Part shown: piece after piece, positions 1 to 5,364 of the stretch
Position numbering within the stretch: the first letter of the stretch is position 1
Layout of the letters: each line of letters starts with the position of its first letter
Source of the DNA: Deltaproteobacteria bacterium
Lineage (GTDB): Bacteria; Myxococcota; Myxococcia; Myxococcales; 40CM-4-68-19
Direction of reading: 5' to 3'
Length of the DNA stretch: 6,609 nt
Assembly: GCA_005879095.1 (NCBI GenBank)
Contig: VBLM01000757.1
Coordinates: 1-6,609 of the forward strand
Program-made: the position numbers and the translations under genes
The notes under the pieces: generated by a model
The model's input: the letters and a program-made list of their open reading frames with translations, nothing else
Told to the model about the DNA's origin: nothing
The model's database searches: none

Positions 1-84
1 GATCTCGATCAGCTGCGCACGCTGCTCCACGGCCCGCAGCCCGCGCCGCCCCCGGACGAAGGCGCGTCAGCGAACGTTCATTAG
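1..84 (+). CDS. C-terminal end of an unidentified protein (partial gene)
   Basis: An open frame enters from the left edge and ends at TAG (82-84), giving 27 residues that begin DLDQLRTLLHG and continue into a Pro-rich, acidic tail (QPAPPPDEGASANVH). Most codons end in G or C, as in the real genes of this window, which supports coding. The composition looks like a disordered C-terminal tail, so no family can be named. The TAG overlaps the TAA (81-83, read on the minus strand) of the converging lipoprotein gene, so the two transcription units meet tail to tail with no spacer. Confidence is limited because only 84 bases are visible. Confidence 0.5.
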   Translation, partial: DLDQLRTLLHGPQPAPPPDEGASANVH

Positions 85-1001
85 GGCAGCGCCGGGCACG
101 ATGCCGGGTTGCCGAGCAGGCACGGCTTCAAGCCGTTGCATTGCGCGGTGAAAGCGAACGGGTCGTTCACGTACGTGATGCAAGCGCTGACGTCGAAGCA
201 CTGGGTGATGTCGCCATAGATGAGGTTCAGCGGGCACAGCGCGCGGTAAGTGAGCTTGCCGGCCCCCTGTGGCGTGAACCAGGCGGAGACCTCGAGGAGG
301 CAGCCGTTCGACTGCGGGATCGCGTAGTCGAAGCGGCCGTGGCCGTCGGCATAGCCGGCGTAGCCGTAGTCGAATCCGACCAGGCCGAAGCCCTGGCCCG
401 ACGTCAGGTCGAGCGAGACCGTCCGCGGATTGCCGGTCAGGTCGTAGTAGATGCGCGCCGGAAAATTCGGATCGGTGGGCTGGTTGATCTGCAGCGTCCG
501 CGAGTTCTCGAAGTGCAAGGTGACGCGCCCGCTCCCATCCCTGGCCTGCGCGCCGAAGAACTCCCCTTCAACAATCGGGAGGAAATCCGCTGGCTTGCGC
601 CGCGCCGCGATGACGTAGATCCAGCGCCAGGGCACGAGCTTCGCGTCGAGCTCGCGCATCATGGTCACCTGCACGTCGACGCCCGGATGCTTGTCGTCGT
701 GGAACGGACCCCAGGTCCGCGAGTCGGTGTCGCGCGTGGTCGGGGGGACCGCCCGGATCGCGTCGACCAGGCCGAGGATGCCGTCGACACCGGAGTTGAT
801 CGCGTTGCCGGTCGTCCTGGCGCTGATCGCGATGTCGGCGGAGGCGATCGCGCAGGCCGGTTGGGCCGTGTCGCCCTGCGGCACCACCACGTGCAACTCG
901 TCCTTCTGCGGGATGGCTTCGATGAACGCGACGTCCTCGTTGGAGAGGTTGCCGCAAGCGACTGCGCAGAGCAGCAACAATGCGCTACAGGCCGAACGCA
1001 T
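81..1001 (-). CDS. Cys-rich lipoprotein B of unknown function, last gene of the caspase operon
   Basis: This is a 306-residue predicted lipoprotein. Residues 1-15 are a short signal peptide with a Leu run, followed by the lipobox-like AVAC with acylated Cys16; Gly-Asn follows, so there is no inner-membrane-retention Asp at +2. The in-frame ATG at 1055 would add 18 polar residues before the signal peptide. I prefer ATG at 1001 because GGGAG lies 6 nt upstream and the hydrophobic segment is then N-terminal. The start lies 17 bp inside the end of the caspase gene, indicating coupled translation. The mature part looks beta-rich (for example VTLHFENSRTLQI and TVSLDLTSG), with a WGP motif near residue 98 and a GSG motif near 157-159. 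Seven Cys (234, 256, 268, 274, 288, 294, 302) crowd the last 75 residues, suggesting disulfides. The motif order resembles that of lipoprotein A at the head of the operon, so it is probably a divergent paralogue. The function is unknown. Confidence 0.82.
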   Translation of the reverse strand: MRSACSALLLLCAVACGNLSNEDVAFIEAIPQKDELHVVVPQGDTAQPACAIASADIAISARTTGNAINSGVDGILGLVDAIRAVPPTTRDTDSRTWGPFHDDKHPGVDVQVTMMRELDAKLVPWRWIYVIAARRKPADFLPIVEGEFFGAQARDGSGRVTLHFENSRTLQINQPTDPNFPARIYYDLTGNPRTVSLDLTSGQGFGLVGFDYGYAGYADGHGRFDYAIPQSNGCLLEVSAWFTPQGAGKLTYRALCPLNLIYGDITQCFDVSACITYVNDPFAFTAQCNGLKPCLLGNPASCPALP

Positions 1002-2562
1002 AGTCCACTCCCAGCGCGAGCTCGGCGTAGCCGAGGTTCTGCGATTGATCGACATTGTAGAAGAGGTAGTTGACCCGGCCGCGCACGACGGCGGACAGCC
1101 GGTTGGTGAAGTGCCACGAGAGGGCGGTCGTGAGGCCCGGCGTCAGCGTGAAGAAGTTCTGCGACGGCAGCTCCGGGTGGCCGGGGAAATTGCGCGCCAG
1201 ATAGATGAAGGCGATGCGGGCGCCCAGCGAGACGGTCACGCTGTCGCTCAGGCCGAAGTCGCGCCAGAGCGAGACGCCGCCGCCCAGCTCGCCGAAGCGC
1301 TCGGGGATCGGCGCGACTCCGGGGAGCTGGAGGTTCGACGACCCGCCGCCGAGCGAGAAGTCCATGCCCCAGGTCAGGTCGTGTCCCAGGTCGTCGCGCG
1401 AGGCCAGCTCGACGCCGGCCAGCGCCGCCGGCGGAAAGAGGCCGTTACGCGCTGCGGCATCGAAGAAGAACTGGCCGCCTCCGGCGCCGAGCAGGCTCCA
1501 GCGCGGGCCGGAGGCGCCCTTCTGCGGATCGTCGGAGAGCGGCCGCCGTGTCAGCCGCGCGTCGGCCACCTCGACCGGTTCCTCGGAGACGCTGAAGTCG
1601 CCGAGCAGGAGCGAGTCGCCGTCGCGCTTCTTCACCAGATAACTGCCGGGCGCCAGCGCGAGCCGGCGCTGGTCTCCGCGCGCCTTGGCGACTTCGGCGA
1701 CGGCCTTGCGCGAGCCGTCGAGGACGACGTAGACGCCTTCGTCGGCGGCGGGAAAGACGAGCCCGCCGCGCGCCGGGGCGAGCTCGGTGAGGACGACGTC
1801 GCCCGCGCCGCCGAGATCGTACAGATAGACGGGATGTTGCGCGCCCGCGCGCGTGTCGGCCGTCTCGCCGACGGTGCGCGCGTAGGCGTACGCGTAGGCT
1901 TCGGCGAGAGTGACCTTGCCGTCGCCGCTCGCGTCGGCGTCGCCGAGCAGGCCGGAGGCGAGATAGTGCGTGAAGAAGGAAGCACCGATCTCGTCCGATT
2001 CCTGCGACTCCTCGTCGGCGCTCGACGAGGCGATCAAGACCAGCCCGCGCGGCCGCGTCGAAGCCGCCTGCACTTGCTGCACGTCGAACGCTGGCGCCGG
2101 CCGGACGCCCTTGCTGCGCATGATCACGCCCGACTGGCAGGAATCGAGCAGGCCGATGCGCACGTCCGCCGGCGCGTCTTTGAGCGCGTCGCGCAACTCG
2201 CTCAAGGGCATGCGCGAGTCGCCCAGGCGCAGGTCGCCGTCCTTGGCGTGGCCCGAGTAGTAGACGAAGAGCACCGTCTCCTGCCCCTTGGCCTGAGCGA
2301 GCCGTTCCGTCAGCTCGCCGAGCGCCGCGCGAACGTCGTCGGCCGAGGCGCTGGTCAAGAGCCGCGCGTCCTCTTCACGGACGCCGCCGATGCGGGTGAG
2401 GATTCCGAAAATGCGTCGAGCGTCCCGCTCGGCATACTTGAGCGGCCGGGTCCCGGCGCCGCCGCGCGTGTCGCCGACGACCAGCGCGAAGCGACGCTCC
2501 GCGGCGGCGGCCGGCAGCGCGGCCAGGAGCGCCGCGACGCAGAGGGCGCGTGACGGATTCAT
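985..2562 (-). CDS. Exported caspase-family (peptidase C14-like) protein with C-terminal outer-membrane beta-barrel
   Basis: The 525-residue protein starts at an ATG whose last bases overlap the anti-sigma stop (ATGA). Residues 1-21 are a Sec signal peptide ending AAAA before Glu22. Residues 22-255 are a caspase/metacaspase-type domain: FALVVGD opens the fold, YYSGH gives catalytic His105, and LLDSC gives nucleophile Cys142. Residues 210-221 fit an EF-hand/dockerin-type loop (D210, S212, D214, G215, V217, E221), followed by the YAYAYA helix. Residues 258-345 form a small beta-rich domain with LALAPGSYLVKKRDGD, like PEGA or carboxypeptidase-regulatory-like linkers. Residues 355-525 show about eight alternating amphipathic strands with Gly and aromatic residues, ending YAFGL, as expected for an outer-membrane barrel. 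The protease should therefore sit on the periplasmic side of the outer membrane. It is encoded with a sigma/anti-sigma pair and two lipoproteins. The caspase call is secure. The barrel is inferred from the residue pattern, and substrate specificity cannot be read from the sequence. Confidence 0.92.
   Translation of the reverse strand: MNPSRALCVAALLAALPAAAAERRFALVVGDTRGGAGTRPLKYAERDARRIFGILTRIGGVREEDARLLTSASADDVRAALGELTERLAQAKGQETVLFVYYSGHAKDGDLRLGDSRMPLSELRDALKDAPADVRIGLLDSCQSGVIMRSKGVRPAPAFDVQQVQAASTRPRGLVLIASSSADEESQESDEIGASFFTHYLASGLLGDADASGDGKVTLAEAYAYAYARTVGETADTRAGAQHPVYLYDLGGAGDVVLTELAPARGGLVFPAADEGVYVVLDGSRKAVAEVAKARGDQRRLALAPGSYLVKKRDGDSLLLGDFSVSEEPVEVADARLTRRPLSDDPQKGASGPRWSLLGAGGGQFFFDAAARNGLFPPAALAGVELASRDDLGHDLTWGMDFSLGGGSSNLQLPGVAPIPERFGELGGGVSLWRDFGLSDSVTVSLGARIAFIYLARNFPGHPELPSQNFFTLTPGLTTALSWHFTNRLSAVVRGRVNYLFYNVDQSQNLGYAELALGVDYAFGL
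1008..1012 (-). promoter_or_regulatory. Ribosome binding site deciding the start of lipoprotein B
   Basis: On the minus strand GGGAG lies 6 nt before the ATG at 1001, inside the last codons of the caspase gene. It supports the internal ATG over the upstream one at 1055, and lets the lipoprotein be translated by ribosomes finishing the caspase message. Confidence 0.6.
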
Positions 2563-3221
2563 CTGTGCAGCGGCAGCTCGATTACGTCGGCATCGCGCGG
2601 CGGCTTCGCCGGGTCGATCGGCCGATCGGCGAAGACGATCCTGAGCGTCGCCGCTTTGGACCCCGTCCACTCGAAGGCCTGCGGCAGAGGTCCATTTACC
2701 GCCGCGCCGGCATAGATCACGCTGGTCTCGCCGGGCTCGACCAGCACGACCGACACGTTCTTCCGACCCGCCGGGTGCAACGAGACGAGCAGCCGCGCGC
2801 CTTCCGAGACCGGCGCCAGGCCGAGCTCGTGTATGCCGCGCCCGTCCTGCACGAAAATCTGCGCGCTCGCCGCGCCCTTGCTGCGGATGCCTGAGTCGTC
2901 CGGGACCCGAAGCACCTGCACGCCCGCAATCAGCGCCAGCCCGGCAGCCGCCGCGAGCGGTGCCCAGCGCGCCACGAACGTCTGCCGCGGCCGGTGCGCC
3001 AGCTTCTCCGCCACGCCCGCCGCGAATTGCGGAAACGGTACGTCCCGCCGCAACTGCTCCTGCTCCAGCGCCATCTCCCGCTGCGTCGCCGCGCACCGCG
3101 CACATCCTGCTACATGCGCCACCGTCCGCTCCATTTCCGCTCCCGACAGCTCGCCGGCCGCGAGGCGCCGAACGCGCATCGCCGAGCAGCCGGGGCCGGG
3201 TCCGCCGAGGTCCAGGTTCAC
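2559..3221 (-). CDS. Transmembrane anti-sigma factor with zinc-binding (zf-HC2/ZAS-type) domain
   Basis: The 220-residue protein should bind the ECF sigma factor encoded just upstream and hold it at the inner membrane. Residues 1-45 carry Cys12, His36, Cys40 and Cys43, that is C-x23-H-x3-C-x2-C, the arrangement of zinc-containing anti-sigma factors such as RsrA. Residues 85-104 are a single hydrophobic membrane span (WAPLAAAAGLALIAG). Residues 105-220 would be periplasmic and form a beta-rich domain resembling sensor domains attached to other zf-HC2 proteins (DUF4384-like, by recollection). The GTG start at 3221 overlaps the sigma stop (GTGA) and has AAGGAG 7 nt upstream. Starting at the later Met15 would remove Cys12. 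The gene ends in an ATGA overlap with the caspase gene, so a stoichiometric, co-regulated product is likely. The periplasmic domain could be the point of signal input, possibly the caspase itself, but that is conjecture. Confidence 0.88.
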   Translation of the reverse strand: MNLDLGGPGPGCSAMRVRRLAAGELSGAEMERTVAHVAGCARCAATQREMALEQEQLRRDVPFPQFAAGVAEKLAHRPRQTFVARWAPLAAAAGLALIAGVQVLRVPDDSGIRSKGAASAQIFVQDGRGIHELGLAPVSEGARLLVSLHPAGRKNVSVVLVEPGETSVIYAGAAVNGPLPQAFEWTGSKAATLRIVFADRPIDPAKPPRDADVIELPLHR

Positions 3222-3769
3222 AGGTCGTCTCCTTCCGGCAGCATCACGTCCGGCAGCGCCTCTTTCAGGGCCGCGCGGGCGCACTCGAGAAACTCGCGCA
3301 GCCGCTTGCGCACGGTGGGCAGGCTGCGCGACAGCTCCTGCGCGATCTCGGCCTGCGTCAGCTCGTCCACGAAGTACATCACCGCCACCTCCTGCGCCTC
3401 TTCCGGCGCCGCTGCCAAGAGCATCCTCACCAGCTCGCGCCGATCGGGCGGCTCCGTCTCCTGCCGCCGCTCGCGAGCCACCGCCAACAACTGCTCCCGC
3501 CAGAGCGCCTTGCGAGACCGCATCACGTTCAGGCAGTGGTGGGTCGCGATCCGGAGCACCCACGTCGAGGGCGAGGCCGCCTCGCGAAACTCCGGCAACG
3601 CCCGCAGCACCTTCACGAACACGTCCTGCAGCGCGTCTTTCGCCTCGGCGTCGTTGCGCAGCAGGTAGCGGCAGCGCCCGTACACCGCGGCCGCGTGCTT
3701 CTCGTACAGCTCCTCGAGAAGCCCGGACGGGCCGGCGGCATTCATGCCCGCCAGCCCGCCCGGAATCAC
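3218..3769 (-). CDS. ECF-type (sigma-70 family) RNA polymerase sigma factor
   Basis: As annotated the protein has 183 residues, a normal length for extracytoplasmic-function sigma factors. Region 2 spans about residues 17-85: LLEELYEKHAAAVYGRCRYLL, then the core-binding and -10-recognition part with DALQDVFVKVLRALPEF (45-61) and TWVLRIATHHCLN (69-81). After a variable linker, region 4 spans 109-168, with YFVDELTQAEIAQELSRSLP leading into the TVRKRLREF recognition helix for the -35 element. I chose GTG at 3769 because GAAGG lies 8 nt upstream. ATG at 3745 (175 residues) has no clear ribosome site but keeps both domains, and GTG at 3790 would overlap the preceding stop. All three remain possible. 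The stop overlaps the anti-sigma GTG, the classic arrangement of an autoregulated sigma/anti-sigma pair. It may drive its own operon through the GGGAAC/GCGTT element upstream of lipoprotein A. Confidence 0.93.
   Translation of the reverse strand: MIPGGLAGMNAAGPSGLLEELYEKHAAAVYGRCRYLLRNDAEAKDALQDVFVKVLRALPEFREAASPSTWVLRIATHHCLNVMRSRKALWREQLLAVARERRQETEPPDRRELVRMLLAAAPEEAQEVAVMYFVDELTQAEIAQELSRSLPTVRKRLREFLECARAALKEALPDVMLPEGDDL
3229..3234 (-). promoter_or_regulatory. Shine-Dalgarno of the anti-sigma gene
   Basis: A full AAGGAG on the minus strand lies 7 nt before the GTG at 3221, within the last codons of the sigma gene. It fixes this GTG as the start and is the best-spaced ribosome site inside the operon, consistent with strong synthesis of the anti-sigma factor. 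Confidence 0.7.
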
Positions 3770-3786
3770 GCGGAGCGCCTTCACCG

Positions 3787-4749
3787 TCACGGGGCCGTCT
3801 TGCTCGAGAAGTCCGCCGGCGCGTAGGCGCAGGCCGATTCGATGCCCGAGACCGGTCCGCCGAAGGGCGGGAAGTTCAAGGTGATGCTGGAGTTGAAGTA
3901 CGAGACGAGGAACGGCGCCGCGCCCCAGCACTCGGAGAGCTGCACGGAGTTGCCGCCGCCCTGGCCCTGCACGTCGGCGCGGCCCTGGCCGTCGTTCTTC
4001 CAGCGCGAGTGGACGGAGAAGTTGTCCTGGCTGGTCGTGTTGTGGACCGCGAACTGGAGATCGCCGCCGCCGGTGTTGTTGTTGGCGTAGCTGTAGACGA
4101 TGTTGTTGAACTGGCCTGCATGCTGCGAGTCCTTGGCGCCGGTGTAGGTGACGTCGAGGTGGGCCGGGCCGACGTTGGAGTACGCGGTCACGACCATCTT
4201 GCCGGTCGCGTCGTGCGGGCCGGGCAGCGTCGCGGCAGCGTCGAAGTCGACGGTGAAGTTGCCGCTGCCGTGGTGCTTCTGCGGGCCGGGGACGGCGTGG
4301 CCGCTGAGGAAGACGGTGAACTCGGCGGTGGCGGCGGCGTGGATGTCCCGACCGGAGAGCGCCCAGTCGTATCCGTCGCCGGCCTCGGAAACCACCAGCT
4401 TGTAGTCGTTGTAGTCGAACGGGCCGTGCCCGGGGCCCCAGGTGCAGCTGGTCTGGGTGCAGCTGGTCGGCTCGCTGTTGGTCACGCTTTCGACGATGCC
4501 GAGCATCACCGCCGCGCCGACGTTGAAGGTCGCCGACACGCCGACCGTCAGGTCGAAGAACGCCGAGTGCTGGCCGGCGGTGCTGTTCTGCGTGATCTGG
4601 TCGTTGCCCATCGAGGTCGCGCCCGAGCTCGAGCTGGGCGAGCCCATCGCGACCGTGTCCTTGCTGGGCAAGGCTTCGCGGGACCGGTCCTTGAAACTGC
4701 CGCCGCAGGCGATGGCCGCGACGAACGAGAGGACGAGGAACTTGCGCAT
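3787..4749 (-). CDS. Lipoprotein A of unknown function, first gene of the caspase operon
   Basis: This is a 320-residue predicted lipoprotein starting at an ATG with a perfect AAGGAG 8 nt upstream. Residues 1-14 form a very short signal peptide and AIAC is the lipobox, with Cys15 acylated and Gly-Gly following, compatible with outer-membrane sorting. Residues 16-60 are a Ser/Thr/Gln-rich linker. The rest looks like a secreted beta-sandwich: TWGPG (103-107), GSGNFTVDFD (161-170), LDVTYTG (198-204), HSRWKNDGQGRADV (247-260), LSECW (271-275) and ESACAY (304-309). The SRW...GRADV...SECW series recalls uncharacterised myxobacterial and deltaproteobacterial lipoproteins; this is memory, not a search. 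Cys97, 102, 274 and 307 could form disulfides. Only 17 bp separate it from the sigma gene, so it is cotranscribed. Its motif order matches lipoprotein B at the other end of the operon. The function is unknown. Confidence 0.9.
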   Translation of the reverse strand: MRKFLVLSFVAAIACGGSFKDRSREALPSKDTVAMGSPSSSSGATSMGNDQITQNSTAGQHSAFFDLTVGVSATFNVGAAVMLGIVESVTNSEPTSCTQTSCTWGPGHGPFDYNDYKLVVSEAGDGYDWALSGRDIHAAATAEFTVFLSGHAVPGPQKHHGSGNFTVDFDAAATLPGPHDATGKMVVTAYSNVGPAHLDVTYTGAKDSQHAGQFNNIVYSYANNNTGGGDLQFAVHNTTSQDNFSVHSRWKNDGQGRADVQGQGGGNSVQLSECWGAAPFLVSYFNSSITLNFPPFGGPVSGIESACAYAPADFSSKTAP

Positions 4750-4757
4750 TGTGGTGA

Positions 4758-4763
4758 CTCCTT
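4758..4763 (-). promoter_or_regulatory. Shine-Dalgarno of lipoprotein A
   Basis: AAGGAG on the minus strand, 8 nt before the ATG at 4749, fixes the start of the first operon gene inside a much longer open frame. The same ATG also places the lipoprotein signal peptide at the N-terminus. Confidence 0.75.
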
Positions 4764-4810
4764 GTTTGACTGCTTCCGGGATCTCGACACCACGGGGGCC
4801 GAGAAACAGA

Positions 4811-4837
4811 AACGCCTCCCGAAAACCACCTGTTCCC
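4811..4837 (-). promoter_or_regulatory. Candidate ECF-sigma promoter of the caspase operon
   Basis: Reading the minus strand, GGGAAC (4837 to 4832) is followed after 16 nt by GCGTT (4815 to 4811). ECF sigma factors typically recognise a GGAAC-like -35 and a short CGTC/CGTT-type -10 at 16-18 nt. Transcription would begin near 4803, leaving a leader of about 50 nt before the ATG at 4749. The element lies upstream of an operon that encodes an ECF sigma factor, which fits autoregulation. It is a single-site match with no second copy in the window to compare, so it remains a candidate. Confidence 0.4.
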
Positions 4838-4846
4838 AAGCGCTTG
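4837..4846. repeat. 10-bp perfect palindrome next to the candidate -35
   Basis: CAAGCGCTTG is self-complementary over 10 bases and shares its edge base with the GGGAAC element. It lies in the 123-bp divergent region between the caspase operon and the HIT gene, where a regulator could affect both. It could be an operator half or chance, since short G+C-rich palindromes are common. The HIT gene has no clear Shine-Dalgarno; a weak TTCCCA-N17-TATGGC pair (4833-4861) would start its mRNA only a few bases before the ATG. Confidence 0.25.
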
Positions 4847-4872
4847 TACCCAGTGTATGGCATGGTGCGCGG

Positions 4873-5289
4873 ATGTCTCCTTCCTGCATCTTCTGCGACA
4901 TCGCCAAGGGCACGGCACACGCGGCGGTGGTCGTCCGTGAAGGCGGGTTCGCTGCCTTTCTCGACGCCCGGCCGGTGTTCAAAGGCCACGTGCTGGTGGT
5001 GCCGGCGGAGCACGTGCCGGATCTGGCGGCGCTCCCGGAAGAGTCGGTCGGCCCCCTCTTCTCGCTGGCCCGCCGGATCGCGCTGGCGGTCGAGGCCGCC
5101 TTCGGCTCGGGCGGGGCATTCCTCTGCCTGAACAACAAGGTCTCGCAGAGCGTGCCGCACGTACATGTCCACGTCGTGCCGCGGACGAAGGGCGACGGCC
5201 TGCGCGGCTTCTTATGGCCGCGGACGAAGTACGCCTCCGACGAGGAGTCGCAGGACTACGCGCGCCGTATCAGCGCTGCCCTGAAGTGA
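4873..5289 (+). CDS. HIT-family (histidine triad, HINT-like) nucleotide-binding protein
   Basis: The 138-residue protein has the family hallmark HVHVHVV at 96-102 (His96, His98, His100; the middle-to-last His provide the nucleophile and its partner in HIT hydrolases). CIFC at 5-8 is the Cys-x2-Cys found near the N-terminus of many bacterial HIT proteins, usually completing a zinc site with a His near residue 47 and the first triad His. GHVLVVPAEHVPDL (38-51) and LNNKVSQSVPH (86-96) are standard nucleotide-binding segments. Family members hydrolyse nucleoside phosphoramidates, AMP-lysine adducts or dinucleoside polyphosphates in the cytoplasm; the exact substrate cannot be read here. The length is normal. 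ATG at 4873 is the only reasonable start, although no clear ribosome site precedes it. It is divergent from the caspase operon and lies 75 bp upstream of rtcB on the same strand, so cotranscription with rtcB is possible but unproven. Confidence 0.93.
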   Translation: MSPSCIFCDIAKGTAHAAVVVREGGFAAFLDARPVFKGHVLVVPAEHVPDLAALPEESVGPLFSLARRIALAVEAAFGSGGAFLCLNNKVSQSVPHVHVHVVPRTKGDGLRGFLWPRTKYASDEESQDYARRISAALK

Positions 5290-5350
5290 GCTGCTTTTCG
5301 AAGGCCCCAACAAAAGCGCACTGAAAGGCATGCATTCATCGTAACGCGGT

Positions 5351-5356
5351 GAGAAG
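5351..5356 (+). promoter_or_regulatory. Weak ribosome binding site of rtcB
   Basis: GAGAAG ends 8 nt before the ATG at 5365. The 75-bp gap after the HIT stop shows no convincing promoter and only a weak GCTTTT/AAAAGC hairpin (5293-5317). Confidence 0.4.
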
Positions 5357-5364
5357 ATCTTTCC

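Noticed and set aside
661..2553. Long plus-strand open frame (about 630 codons) opposite the caspase gene.
   Set aside because: It is very Arg/Ala/Val/Glu-rich with no recognisable domain, and lies antisense to a gene with clear catalytic motifs. Such frames arise from the strong third-position G/C bias of the true gene.
2563..3105. Upstream extension of the caspase open frame by 181 codons.
   Set aside because: It overlaps the anti-sigma gene in another frame and has Arg/Gly/Ala shadow composition. The ATG at 2562 places a proper signal peptide at the N-terminus.
2833..4872. Plus-strand open frame running continuously into the HIT gene, suggesting a giant N-terminal extension.
   Set aside because: The extension is Arg/Pro/Ala-rich low complexity, antisense to the sigma, anti-sigma and lipoprotein A genes. 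The HIT protein has normal family length when started at 4873.
5293..5317. GCTTTT/AAAAGC hairpin between the HIT gene and rtcB as a terminator.
   Set aside because: The stem is six pairs, A/T-rich, with a 13-nt loop and no following U-run, so it is too weak to call.
5290..5364. Sigma-54 promoter before rtcB, as in RtcR-controlled systems.
   Set aside because: No GG-N10-GC pair with the expected TGGC and TTGC surroundings is present, and no rtcR gene is visible.
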